From Mesorhizobium sp. M9A.F.Ca.ET.002.03.1.2 (GTDB lineage: Bacteria > Pseudomonadota > Alphaproteobacteria > Rhizobiales > Rhizobiaceae): a DNA stretch of 64,000 bases. The notes beneath the pieces are model-generated. The model made no database searches. It was not told the origin of the DNA and saw nothing but the letters and a program-made list of their open reading frames with translations. The stretch is from the NCBI RefSeq assembly GCF_003952365.1, contig NZ_CP034443.1, positions 3,031,001 through 3,095,000 on the forward strand. Direction: 5' to 3'. The position numbers and the translations under genes were made by a program. This document shows positions 34,727-42,304 of the stretch, in pieces. Each line of letters starts with the position of its first letter. The stretch's first letter is position 1.

Positions 34727-34819
34727 CGGCGGCTGCAAAAGGGGATGGAGGCCAATAGAGGAAACGAGCGCTCGCTCGATTTTCTTGACGATGACCCGAT
34801 ACTTTTCGGCGATCTCGTT

Positions 34820-34867
34820 CATTATGCCGTAAGTCGGATTATGCCGCATGGCCGAGCTTTGTGGCGA
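34820..34867 (+). repeat. Left inverted repeat of the element
   Basis: Begins CATTATGCCGTAAG and ends TTGTGGCGA. It matches the reverse complement of 37312-37359 at 46 of 48 bases. Just inside, GCCGCATGGCC (34843-34853) and GGCCATGCGGC (34882-34892) form a perfect 11-base inverted pair, and GATTATGCCG (34837) pairs with CGGCATAATC (34897). Confidence 0.85.
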
Positions 34868-35135
34868 GCAAACCTGTTCCGGGCCATGCGGCAGTTCGGC
34901 ATAATCGAGCCATCGGGAAACGACGAGGTTTGGTGGGAAGCGGACTGGCGGCTTCAGGAATTTGTCTTCGATTGCAGGCATCGGCGTGCGCTCGCATCGC
35001 TGCGATGAACTTCTCAGCGGACTCGGCAACGGAAGCCGCCTGCTCCAAGAACCCGGCGCGTTTGGGCGGAAAAAACTTAGCGACTTGACGAAGTTTTCGC
35101 TTGCGCCACCGGCAAATTGCGCGATAGTTAGCGAG
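34868..35135. other. Gene-free segment inside the element
   Basis: No gene can be supported. It carries the inner half of the left-end palindromes and the presumed promoter of the ArsR gene. Confidence 0.4.
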
Positions 35136-35477
35136 ATGGCTAAGCATGATCCCAATCTCTCGCTGCTCTTCCACGCTTTGGCCGACCCAACCCGCCGGTC
35201 GATCCTGACCCGGCTCGCCGAAACACCTGCGCGGGTAACGGATCTGGCTGGGCCCACGGGACTACGGCTGCCCACGGTGATGCGGCACCTTTCCGTGCTG
35301 GAGGAGGCAGGGTTGATCACCACGTCCAAGGACGGGCGGATACGCACCTGCGCCATCGTACCCGAGGCTCTGGATCCGGTGCGGACATGGCTCGATGAGC
35401 AGCGGGCCATCTGGAAGGCTCGGCTCGACCGGTTGGACGCATTTGTGATGCATGTGATGAAGGAAAGCGAAGAATGA
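35136..35477 (+). CDS. ArsR-family regulator (SRPBCC-linked type)
   Basis: Winged-helix regulator of 113 residues: LFHALADPTRRSILTRLAETPARVTDLAGPTGLRLPTVMRHLSVLEEAGLITTSKDGRIRTCAI, which is the non-metal ArsR subgroup typically paired with AHSA1/SRPBCC genes. No CxC metal site is seen. The C-terminal EALDPVRTWLDEQRAIWKARLDRLDAFV is characteristic of the subgroup. Coupled by ATGA to the SRPBCC gene. It probably represses its own cassette. Confidence 0.88.
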   Translation: MAKHDPNLSLLFHALADPTRRSILTRLAETPARVTDLAGPTGLRLPTVMRHLSVLEEAGLITTSKDGRIRTCAIVPEALDPVRTWLDEQRAIWKARLDRLDAFVMHVMKESEE

Positions 35478-36400
35478 CACAGAACCTCGCTACAAACAGT
35501 GCGACCCGTGCGGTGCCCGATGATAGGAAGGGCCGCTTTGCGACGCTCACCTTCCAGCGGGACGTGGCCGCGCCGGCGTCGGTGCTGTGGGAGGCATGGA
35601 CGGCCCCGGCCGCGCGGGCGATCTGGGCCGCGCCATCGCCCTCGGTCACCGTGGAGTTCCTGGAGGCCGACACCACGGTGGGTGGACGCGAGGTCTCGCT
35701 CTGCAAGGCAGAGGGCCATCCGGACATCCGCTGCGAGTGCGGCTGGCTGGCGTTGCAGCCGGGGCTGTGCAGCGTGAACTACGAGGTGATCTCATCCGAA
35801 GGCGTGACGCAATCGGTCGCGCTGGTGACGGCGGATATATCGGGAACGCACGAGCGCAGCCGGCTGGTCGTGACGGTGCAGCTTTCCTCGCTGGCGGAGG
35901 ACATGGAGGCAGGTTATCGGGAAGGCTTCGGCGCCGGTCTGGACAACCTCGCGGGCGCGGCTGAACGAACCATGGTGCTGCAGCGGGTGATTCAGGCGCC
36001 GCGATCCATCGTGTGGGGCGCCTGGATGAACCCTGATACGCTGCCGCAATGGTGGGGGCCGGAAGGCTTCTCCTGCCGCACGAAAAGGATCGATCTGCGC
36101 ACGGGCGGCGAATGGGTGTTCGACATGATCGCGCCTGACGGCACAGTCTTCCCGAACCACCATCTCTATATCGAGGTCCGGCCCGAGGAGAAGATCGGCT
36201 ATTCGCTGCTTTGGGGCGAGAACGGGCCGAAACATGCCGACGCCTGGGCCTCGTTCGAGGATCAGGACGGGGCAACGAAGGTAACGCTGGGCATGGTATT
36301 CAGCACGGCTGCCGAGTTCCAGGAGGCGAAGGGCTTCGGTGCCGTGGAACTCGGACTGCAAACTCTGGGCAAACTGGAACGCTTCGTCGCATCCCGCTGA
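35474..36400 (+). CDS. Tandem SRPBCC (AHSA1-like) protein
   Basis: Protein of 308 residues with two SRPBCC/AHSA1 domains in tandem (about 22-155 and 162-305). Domain 1 starts TLTFQRDVAAPASVLWEAWTAP, domain 2 starts VLQRVIQAPRSIVWGAWMNPDTLPQWWGPEGFSC; the second has the standard WWGPxGF and GGEWVFDMIAPDG motifs, the first is divergent. These helix-grip folds bind hydrophobic ligands; no enzyme activity can be assigned. Single-domain versions are usual beside this ArsR type, so the two-domain form likely arose by fusion. Confidence 0.85.
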   Translation: MTQNLATNSATRAVPDDRKGRFATLTFQRDVAAPASVLWEAWTAPAARAIWAAPSPSVTVEFLEADTTVGGREVSLCKAEGHPDIRCECGWLALQPGLCSVNYEVISSEGVTQSVALVTADISGTHERSRLVVTVQLSSLAEDMEAGYREGFGAGLDNLAGAAERTMVLQRVIQAPRSIVWGAWMNPDTLPQWWGPEGFSCRTKRIDLRTGGEWVFDMIAPDGTVFPNHHLYIEVRPEEKIGYSLLWGENGPKHADAWASFEDQDGATKVTLGMVFSTAAEFQEAKGFGAVELGLQTLGKLERFVASR

Positions 36401-36421
36401 AATGCTGCGACTTCCCGTCGG

Positions 36422-36589
36422 CTCGAATTAGGGCTTGTGGACGAGGTCCTCATCCATGTCGCGCCCGTCCTCATCAGCGACGGCATCCGCCTCTTCAGTC
36501 AGAAGGGCATGGAGCCGGTCGGGCTGGAGAAGACCGAGGTCTCGGAAGCGGGGCAGACCACCAACATGCGCTTCCGCTTCGCGGGATAG
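36422..36589 (+). pseudogene. C-terminal fragment of a RibD/DHFR-like protein
   Basis: The frame reads LGLVDEVLIHVAPVLISDGIRLFSQKG...VSEAGQTTNMRFRFAG and then stops. This is the C-terminal end of the RibD_C/dihydrofolate-reductase-like family. The N-terminal two thirds and any start codon are absent. A complete, different member of the same family follows at 36631, so the fragment is a deleted paralogue. Confidence 0.75.
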
Positions 36590-36630
36590 GGCCGAGAATT
36601 CACAAAGGGATACACGGAAGAGGAGGTTCT

Positions 36631-37179
36631 ATGAGAAAACTGATCATATGGAACATGGTGACCGTCGACGGCTTCTTCGAAGGTCCAGACAGGGACATCA
36701 GCTGGTTCGTCTTCGAAGAAGAACTCGAGAACTACATTCGTGAGACCCAGGAAAAGGCCGACACGCTGATCTTCGGCCGCCTGACCTACGAGCTCATGGC
36801 AGCCTATTGGCCGTCCGAGCAAGGCTGGATCGCGGACTTCATGAACAAGATCGAGAAGGTGGTCTTCTCGCGCACGCTGAAAAGCGCCGACTGGAACAAC
36901 ACGAAGCTCTTCAACGCCAATGTCGCGAAAGAAGTCTCCAAGCTGAAGACCAGGGACGGCGGAGACATCTTCGTGTTCGGCAGCGCCGACCTCACGGCGA
37001 CCCTGATGGAGCACGGCCTGATCGACGAGTATCACCTCGGGATCAACCCCGTCATTCTCGGGAGAGGCACGCCGCTCTTCAAGGGCGGCCCGAACCGGAT
37101 ACCCCTGAAGCATCTGGAGACGAGGGCGCTCAAGTCAGGTGTTGTCATCCTCCATTACGCGCCGGAGAGCAGACAATGA
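36631..37179 (+). CDS. Dihydrofolate reductase / RibD C-terminal-like protein
   Basis: Protein of 182 residues of the RibD_C family: MRKLIIWNMVTVDGFFEGP at the start, ADTLIFGRLTYELMAAYWP, KVVFSRTLKSADWNNTKLF, GGDIFVFGSADLTATLMEHGLIDEYHLGINPVILGRGTPLF near the end. An excellent AGGAGG lies six bases before the ATG. Members reduce pterin- or pyrimidine-like rings, but most, like this one, have no proven substrate; the family often travels with ArsR/SRPBCC pairs. Full length, likely functional cargo. Confidence 0.85.
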   Translation: MRKLIIWNMVTVDGFFEGPDRDISWFVFEEELENYIRETQEKADTLIFGRLTYELMAAYWPSEQGWIADFMNKIEKVVFSRTLKSADWNNTKLFNANVAKEVSKLKTRDGGDIFVFGSADLTATLMEHGLIDEYHLGINPVILGRGTPLFKGGPNRIPLKHLETRALKSGVVILHYAPESRQ

Positions 37180-37340
37180 CGATCGATCCGCTCTTTCCCG
37201 TCACAACCCGGATCTATATCCACGCCGACATCCGGTTGAAGGAAAAGGCGCTCTCTCAGGTCGCCGGCCCCGAAACGCATCCTGGACGGTATCGCCCCAG
37301 CGACGAACTGCTCGCCGCAAAGCTCGGCCATGCGGCATAA
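37176..37340 (+). pseudogene. C-terminal remnant of a tyrosine recombinase
   Basis: Translation includes PVTTRIYIHADIRLKEKALSQ and ETHPGRYRPSDELLA, which is the C-terminal tail of the integrase family whose members read ETTQIYLHAD..KEKAL..GRYRP.D.LL. The Tyr of RIYIHAD would be the catalytic tyrosine. The N-terminal domain and the catalytic Arg/His residues are missing, and the last residues (AKLGHAA) are encoded by the right inverted repeat. This is the only trace of the machinery that may once have moved the element. Confidence 0.7.
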
Positions 37341-37359
37341 TCCGAATTACGGCATAATG
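37312..37359 (-). repeat. Right inverted repeat of the element
   Basis: Begins TCGCCGCAAAGCTCGG and ends CGGCATAATG. Inverted copy of 34820-34867 with two mismatches. Confidence 0.85.
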
Positions 37360-37363
37360 ACCG

Positions 37364-37383
37364 TTATGCCGATATCGGCATAA
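37364..37383. repeat. Perfect 20-base palindrome outside the right end
   Basis: TTATGCCGATATCGGCATAA is self-complementary over its full length. Together with CGGCATAATG at 37350 it forms an array of recombinase-type half-sites. It lies 51 bases before the acyl-CoA dehydrogenase ATG and could be a core site for integration or excision. Confidence 0.75.
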
Positions 37384-37433
37384 TGCGCATGGGTCGATGG
37401 CGGCCACCTCGTTTCATCGCTGTGAGGTTTTCC

Positions 37434-38645
37434 ATGAATTTCGACATTCCCGCCCGCACCGAAGATTACCGTGTCCGCATTGCCGACTTCGTCGAGCGTG
37501 AGATCCTGCCGCTCGAGGCCGACAAGGCATCCTATGACGCGCATGGAAATATCGCCTTGCCGCTGCTGGAGGGGCTCCGCGCCAAGGCGCGGATGGCGGG
37601 CCTGTGGTGCCTGCAACTCAAGTCCGAAACCGGCGGCGCCGGTCTCGGCAAGATCGACATGGCGGTCTGCTACGAGGAGATGAACCGGTCGATCTTCGGA
37701 CCCGTGGTGTTCAATTCGGCAGCGCCCGACGATGGCAACATGATGGTTCTGGAGGCGCTCGGCACGCCGGCGCAAAAGGAAAAATGGCTGAAGCCGATCG
37801 TCGAGGGCAAGGTGCGCTCGGCCTTTGCCATGACCGAACCGCACCCCGGCGGCGGCTCGGACCCTTCGATGATCATGACGCGTGCGAAGCGGCGCGGCGA
37901 CAAATATGTCGTGACCGGCCGCAAATGGTTCATCACCGGCGCGGAGGAGGCCAGCCATTTCATTCTGATCGCGCGAACCTCGGACGATCCGCGCCATGGC
38001 CTGTCGGCCCTGATGTTCCACAAGGACCAGCCGGGCTGGCGCATCGTGCGCCGCATCGAGATCATGGGTCCGGAGGAGCATGGCGGGCATTGCGAGCTGG
38101 AATTCGATGGGCTCGAAATCCCTGTCGAAGACATGCTGGCCGGCGAGGGCAGGGGCATGAAGGTGACGCAGGTGCGGCTCGGTCCGGCGCGGCTTACCCA
38201 CTGCATGCGCTGGCTCGGATTGTCCAAGCGCTGCGTCGAGATCGCGCGCGCCTACGCGGCCGAGCGCTACGGTTTCGGTCAGCGCCTCGCCGACCGCGAA
38301 AGCGTCCAGCTGAAGCTCGGCGACCTCGCCATGCGCATCGAGATCGGCCGCATCCTGGTGATGAAGGCTGCGTGGGAACTGGACCGCGGCGGCTTTGCCC
38401 GCAAGGAAGTGTCGATGGCCAAGGTCCAGGTCGCCAATGTGCTGCATGACGCGGCCGATGTGGCGATCCAGATCAATGGCGCGCGTGGCTATTCCAAGGA
38501 TACGGTGCTCGAATGGATTTATCGCTATGCGCGCCAGGCGCGGCTCGTCGACGGTGCCGATGAGGTCCACAAGATGGTGCTGAACCGTTTCCTCGACGAG
38601 GAAGAGGGCGGCTTCTGGCGCTGGACTGTCGAAGGCGAGGCATAA
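37434..38645 (+). CDS. Acyl-CoA dehydrogenase, ACAD11-like
   Basis: FAD-dependent acyl-CoA dehydrogenase of 403 residues: FAMTEPHPGGGSDPSMI (FAD/substrate loop), YVVTGRKWFITGAEEA, RYGFGQRLADRESVQLKLGDLAMRIE, QINGARGYSKDTVLEWIYRYARQARLVDGADEVHKMVLNR at the end. The catalytic-base region and the R-x-DGADEVH segment are of the ACAD10/11 type. The paired phosphotransferase 23 bases downstream matches the two halves of ACAD11 and bacterial 4-hydroxyacyl-CoA pathways. It probably belonged to the operon upstream before the insertion at 34820-37359. Confidence 0.9.
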   Translation: MNFDIPARTEDYRVRIADFVEREILPLEADKASYDAHGNIALPLLEGLRAKARMAGLWCLQLKSETGGAGLGKIDMAVCYEEMNRSIFGPVVFNSAAPDDGNMMVLEALGTPAQKEKWLKPIVEGKVRSAFAMTEPHPGGGSDPSMIMTRAKRRGDKYVVTGRKWFITGAEEASHFILIARTSDDPRHGLSALMFHKDQPGWRIVRRIEIMGPEEHGGHCELEFDGLEIPVEDMLAGEGRGMKVTQVRLGPARLTHCMRWLGLSKRCVEIARAYAAERYGFGQRLADRESVQLKLGDLAMRIEIGRILVMKAAWELDRGGFARKEVSMAKVQVANVLHDAADVAIQINGARGYSKDTVLEWIYRYARQARLVDGADEVHKMVLNRFLDEEEGGFWRWTVEGEA

Positions 38646-38668
38646 GCGCGCGCATCCGGGAGGAAAAG

Positions 38669-39715
38669 ATGGCGCAGCCGTTGAATGCGGATTTCGACCC
38701 TGCGGCATTGAAGGGCTTTCTCGCGAGCCGCTTCGGCGATGCCGCAATGACGCTCGAGCGGATCGGCGGCGGACAGTCCAACCCCACCTACTTCGTCGAC
38801 TATGGCGCGCATCGCATGGTGCTGCGCAAGAAGCCGGCCGGGCCGATCCTGCGCGGGGCGCATGCCGTCGACCGCGAGTTCCGCGTGCTTGAAGCGCTCG
38901 CGCCGACCAATGTCCCGGTGCCCGGGCCGGTGCTCTATCACGACGGTGCCGAGCCGCTCGGCACGCCCTTCTACCTGATGGAGCGGCTGGATGGTCGCGT
39001 CTTCCACGACTGCTCGCTGCCCGGTCTTTCGCCCCAGGAGCGACGCGCCATCTATTTCGGCATGGCCGAAGCGATGGCCAAATTGCATGCCGTCCGTCCC
39101 GACGAGGTTGGCCTCGGCGACTATGGGCGGCCCGGCAACTATTTCGAGCGCCAGATCGGCCGCTGGACCAGGCAGCTCAGGGAATCGCCGAGCGACAGAA
39201 TTCCGGCGCTCGAAGCGATCGCCGACTGGCTGCCGCGGCATGTGCCCCCGGATGATGGACGCGTGTCGATCGCCCATGGCGACTTCCGCCTCGGAAATCT
39301 GCTGTTCCATCCCGGGAAGCCGGAGGTGATCGGCATTCTCGACTGGGAACTGTCGACGGTCGGCCATCCGCTCGCCGATCTCGGCTTTTGCTCGATGACC
39401 TGGCATTCGGCCCCGGACGAGTATGGCGGCATCCTCGGCCTCGATCATGCCGCACTCGGCATCCCCAGCCAGCGCGAATTCCTCGACCATTATTTCGCGC
39501 ATGCCGTGCCCACTGCGCCGCTGGAGCGCTTCCACCTGGTTTTTTCGCTGTTCCGTTTCGCGGTGATCTTCGTCGGCATCGCCGACCGGGCGCGGGCAGG
39601 CAGCGCAGCGTCGGCCGATGCCGCCAGCAAGTCGCCTCTCGCCGGCCGCTTTGCTGTACGCGCTCAAGAGATCATCGACGGGGCAAGGCCGTGGAAAATC
39701 GAAAAGGCCGAGTAG
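38669..39715 (+). CDS. Phosphotransferase (APH family), ACAD10/11-associated type
   Basis: Kinase-fold protein of 348 residues. ERIGGGQSNPTYFVDYGAHRMVLRKKP is the nucleotide-binding part with the Lys, VSIAHGDFRLGNLLFHPGKPEVIGILDWELSTVGHPLADLGF has the catalytic HGDxxxxN and the IxDWE metal site. This subgroup pairs with acyl-CoA dehydrogenases: in LvaA-type and ACAD10/11 systems the kinase phosphorylates a 4-hydroxyacyl-CoA so that the hydroxyl can be eliminated. Antibiotic phosphorylation is unlikely given the partner gene. GGGAGGAAAAG precedes the ATG. Confidence 0.88.
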   Translation: MAQPLNADFDPAALKGFLASRFGDAAMTLERIGGGQSNPTYFVDYGAHRMVLRKKPAGPILRGAHAVDREFRVLEALAPTNVPVPGPVLYHDGAEPLGTPFYLMERLDGRVFHDCSLPGLSPQERRAIYFGMAEAMAKLHAVRPDEVGLGDYGRPGNYFERQIGRWTRQLRESPSDRIPALEAIADWLPRHVPPDDGRVSIAHGDFRLGNLLFHPGKPEVIGILDWELSTVGHPLADLGFCSMTWHSAPDEYGGILGLDHAALGIPSQREFLDHYFAHAVPTAPLERFHLVFSLFRFAVIFVGIADRARAGSAASADAASKSPLAGRFAVRAQEIIDGARPWKIEKAE

Positions 39716-39732
39716 CGCGCCGTGCTGCGGGC

Positions 39733-40881
39733 CTATCGAACGATCGGGCCGGCCGGCGTGCGGGTGAGCACCTCGGCGCCGGCATCGGTCAGAAGTACGG
39801 TGTTGGAGACGAAGTCGTCGCCGCGACCGGTGCCCATCAGCCACGACAGGATGTGAAAGCTCATCCCGGTCTCGATCTCGAGGTCGGAATCGTGCCTCAA
39901 GCCCGTCACCGAATTGCCGCCGGTCCAAGATGGCGGCTGGCCGGCGCCGACCAGGTAGCCGCAGTGATGGCGGCGATAGTGAGAAAGACCGGCCTCGTCG
40001 GCGACGGCCTGCCAGGCGGCGTAGACGTCGCGCGCCTTGACGCCGGGCCGCAGCGCCTCGACGACCGCGTTGAACGCCTTGGCGGTCACTTCCGCCATCG
40101 CGGCATCGTCGTCGCTGATAAAGCCGATGCGAACGAGCCGGCCAAGCGGCGCGTGGTAACGCGAGATGCAGCCTGACAATTCGACGAAGACCGGCTCGCC
40201 CTTGCGGTAGATGCCGTCGCCCCACGTCGTGTGCTCTTCGCCCAGGCGCGCGGCCGGGCGGATGAACGGGCCGAAGCCCGGAGCATGACCGCCGGCGCGG
40301 ATCATCGCCGCAACACATTGGGCGGCGACCTCCTGCTCGGCGGCGCCGTCGGCGATCGCCGCGATCGCGGCGCCGGCGGCGGCGTCGGTCACTTGTGCCG
40401 CCCGACGCATCAGCGCCTGTTCCTCGGCGCTCTTCACCAGCCGCATCTTGTCGACCAGGCCGGAAACATCGCTCCATCTGGCGTCGGCCTGCGTCTGGAG
40501 TGCGCCGGCAAGCCCATGGCTGAGCCCGGCCGTCCAGTATTCGAGGCCTATCCGCTTGCCGGACAGGCTGAGTTCCGCAAACACCCGCGCGGCAAGGTCG
40601 GCCGCCGTTTCGCTGTCGGAATGGCCGCGGAACTCCGCTGCGGTCACCTGTTTCTCGATCGTCACCTTTTCCATCGAACGGGTGACCAGAACAGGTTTTC
40701 CTTCGAGCGGGACGATCAGCAGGTGAGGGGCAAAATATCCCCAGTGATCGAGCCCGGTGAGGTAGAAGACGTTCTCCGGCGAAGCAAAGACCGCCGCGTC
40801 GAGCGCGCGCTCGGCCAGCGCCGCGCGAACCCTGACAAGGCGGCCGGCGATTTCGGCTTCGGAAAACGGATTACGGTCCAT
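39733..40881 (-). CDS. M24 family (creatinase-like) hydrolase
   Basis: Pita-bread fold protein of 382 residues: N-terminal creatinase domain (RLVRVRAALAERALDAAVFASPENVFYLTGLDHWGYFAPHLL) and C-terminal catalytic domain. The usual metal-binding Asp pair is replaced: the first ligand segment reads VFVELSGCISRYHAPLGRLV (Glu and His instead of Asp and Asp); HHCGYLVG keeps the His, IETGMSFHI keeps a Glu, and TGRGDDFVSNTVLLTDAG has Asp for the last Glu. This points to a creatinase- or ectoine-hydrolase-like C-N hydrolase rather than Xaa-Pro peptidase. It converges with the phosphotransferase and lies near an ectoine-type importer. Confidence 0.8.
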   Translation of the reverse strand: MDRNPFSEAEIAGRLVRVRAALAERALDAAVFASPENVFYLTGLDHWGYFAPHLLIVPLEGKPVLVTRSMEKVTIEKQVTAAEFRGHSDSETAADLAARVFAELSLSGKRIGLEYWTAGLSHGLAGALQTQADARWSDVSGLVDKMRLVKSAEEQALMRRAAQVTDAAAGAAIAAIADGAAEQEVAAQCVAAMIRAGGHAPGFGPFIRPAARLGEEHTTWGDGIYRKGEPVFVELSGCISRYHAPLGRLVRIGFISDDDAAMAEVTAKAFNAVVEALRPGVKARDVYAAWQAVADEAGLSHYRRHHCGYLVGAGQPPSWTGGNSVTGLRHDSDLEIETGMSFHILSWLMGTGRGDDFVSNTVLLTDAGAEVLTRTPAGPIVR

Positions 40882-40975
40882 CAGGCGTCCTCGTGCTGGT
40901 CGCCGGCTTCGTCGCCGGCACGATCTTTCGTCAGTTCCGGCTTCCCATCCGTCGCGGCTTCTCGTCAGTCATGGG

Positions 40976-41125
40976 TCAGCCGATGACGATGAGTTCGTGC
41001 GCCACGTCGCAGAGGTGTTCGCCGCCGCGATCCGTGACGATGAAGGATTCCGAGATGGTGCCGAAGTCGTCGAGCCGGACGCCGGCCAGGCGCCGCGCAT
41101 ACTCCGCTTGCGTGAATGACCCGAA
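40976..41125 (-). pseudogene. C-terminal remnant of a second M24 protein
   Basis: About 48 residues (SFTQAEYARRLAGVRLDDFGTISESFIVTDRGGEHLCDVAHELIVIG) match the C-terminal end of M24 peptidases, where the last metal ligand (Glu in SES) and the I-V-T-x-x-G strand occur. The rest of the protein is missing upstream, where the ehuB promoter region begins. Likely the relic of a deleted paralogue of the gene at 39733-40881. Confidence 0.55.
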
Positions 41126-41200
41126 ACCGTTCGCCCTCGCCACCGAAATCCTGCCTTGCGGATGCGCTGTTCGACCTTCGCAGCGGGCAAGTTGCCTATA

Positions 41201-41210
41201 TTGTGCACAA
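41201..41210. promoter_or_regulatory. Palindrome before the ectoine-type importer operon
   Basis: TTGTGCACAA is a perfect 10-base palindrome; a related half-site (GTTGTATAC) occurs at 41295-41303. Both resemble the TTGTATACAA-type operators of FCD GntR regulators, and such a regulator is the last gene of this operon (44462-45193). Confidence 0.45.
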
Positions 41211-41381
41211 CTGGACAATAGTTTGTCGTGCAACTGCGAAGTATCGCCGAATTTCCATAGTATTTATATCTTCTCTTGCACAGAGTCTAGAGCAGTTGTA
41301 TACGTCTTAGCAAGCGGGTGCCGATCTCGAAGAAGGCCGCATCCTGGGAACCATTCATCAGTTGTTCAATGGGAGAAAAGC

Positions 41382-42251
41382 ATGCTCAAATCATCGATAT
41401 CGCGCCGGATGGTTGTAAAGGCCGCCGCCAGCCTCGCGCTCGCCGCCACGTCGTTGGCTTCGTTGCCCGCTCATGCGCAAACCACCTTCGAACAGGCCAA
41501 GAAGGACGGTTACATCCGCGTCGGCTTCGCCAACGAGGCGCCGTTCGGCTTCGCCACGCCTGACGGCAAGCTGACCGGCGAGGCGCCGGAAGTCGCCAAG
41601 GCGGTGCTCGCCAAGATGGGTATCGCGCAGGTTGACGGCGTGCTGACCGAATTCGGTTCGCTTATTCCGGGTCTCAAGGCCGGCCGCTTCGACATCATCG
41701 CCGCCGGCATGTTCATCAATCCGAAGCGCTGTGCCGAGATCAATTTCTCCGAGCCGTCCTACGGCATCGGTCAGGCCATGCTGGTGGCAAAGGGCAATCC
41801 GAAGGGCGTGAAGGACTATTCCAGCATCAAGGACAATCCGGATCTCAAGCTCGCCGTGATGGCCGGCGCCGTCGAGGGCGGCTATGCCAAGGACGCGGGC
41901 GTCGCCCAAGGGCAGATTGTCGCTTTGCCCGACCAGTCCAGCCTTGTCGCCGCCGTTCAGGCTGGCCGCGCCGATGCTGCCGCGCTGACCGCCCTTTCGA
42001 TCGCCGACATGGCCAAGAAGGCCGACGGCGTCGAATCGACCACGCCCTTCGGCGAGGTTGCCGGCAAGTCGGTGAAAGGCCATGGCGGCTTCGGCTTCCG
42101 CAAGGAAGATACCGATCTGCAGGAAGCGTTCAACGCCGAGCTGAAGACGTTCCTCGGCTCGCCGGAGCACATCGCGCTGGTCGAGCCGCTTGGGTTCGGC
42201 AAGGACTATCTCCCCAACAAGACCACCGCGCAGCTTTGCGCGGGCGAGTAG
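41382..42251 (+). CDS. ehuB: Ectoine-type ABC transporter, substrate-binding protein
   Basis: Family 3 periplasmic binding protein, 289 residues, with a Tat/Sec-like leader (SRRMVVKAAASLALAATSLASLPAHA). The mature part GYIRVGFANEAPFGFATPDGKLTGEAPEVAKAVLAKMG, VLTEFGSLIPGLKAGRFDIIAAGMFINPKRC and the C-terminal LGFGKDYLPNKTTAQLC resemble EhuB, the ectoine/hydroxyectoine binding protein of Sinorhizobium. The order ehuB-C-D-A with a regulator is consistent. No ectoine degradation genes (eutABCDE) follow, though an M24 hydrolase lies just upstream on the other strand. Ligand assignment is by similarity from memory. Confidence 0.75.
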   Translation: MLKSSISRRMVVKAAASLALAATSLASLPAHAQTTFEQAKKDGYIRVGFANEAPFGFATPDGKLTGEAPEVAKAVLAKMGIAQVDGVLTEFGSLIPGLKAGRFDIIAAGMFINPKRCAEINFSEPSYGIGQAMLVAKGNPKGVKDYSSIKDNPDLKLAVMAGAVEGGYAKDAGVAQGQIVALPDQSSLVAAVQAGRADAAALTALSIADMAKKADGVESTTPFGEVAGKSVKGHGGFGFRKEDTDLQEAFNAELKTFLGSPEHIALVEPLGFGKDYLPNKTTAQLCAGE

Positions 42252-42264
42252 GTTCCCAACTGCT

Positions 42265-42291
42265 GGCGGCGCGAAAGCGCCGCCCTTTTTT
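42265..42291 (+). terminator. GC-rich hairpin with T run between ehuB and ehuC
   Basis: GGCGGCGC-GAAA-GCGCCGCC is a perfect eight-pair stem with a stable GAAA tetraloop, followed by CTTTTTT. It is a textbook intrinsic terminator, placed inside the operon, so it probably acts as a partial terminator that makes binding-protein mRNA more abundant than mRNA for the membrane parts. Confidence 0.8.
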
Positions 42292-42304
42292 CTAGGGGAA
42301 TCGC

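Larger units (their letters stand above)
34820..37359. mobile_element. Inverted-repeat-bounded element with ArsR/SRPBCC/DHFR cargo
   Basis: Two 48-base ends, 34820-34867 and 37312-37359, are inverted copies with two mismatches. Between them lie cargo genes (ArsR, tandem SRPBCC, DHFR-like) and the C-terminal remnant of a tyrosine recombinase that runs into the right repeat. The motif CGGCATAAT recurs seven times at the two ends in both orientations. The element sits between the lactonase and acyl-CoA dehydrogenase genes, both plus strand, and so splits a probable operon. No complete transposase or integrase is present, so it is a decayed or non-autonomous element. No target duplication is evident. 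Confidence 0.65.

Noticed and set aside
33710..35719. A 669-codon minus-strand frame spanning lactonase, the left repeat and SRPBCC genes
   Set aside because: It crosses an obvious mobile-element boundary and contains no recognisable domain; it is a GC-driven open frame.
38669..39715. Antibiotic (aminoglycoside) resistance phosphotransferase
   Set aside because: The APH-fold protein is of the ACAD-associated type and sits next to an acyl-CoA dehydrogenase, so a metabolic role is far more likely.
39733..40881. Ectoine hydrolase (doeA/eutD) as a gene name
   Set aside because: The fold and the nearby importer fit, but the gene is on the opposite strand and other eut/doe genes are absent, so the specific name is not supported.
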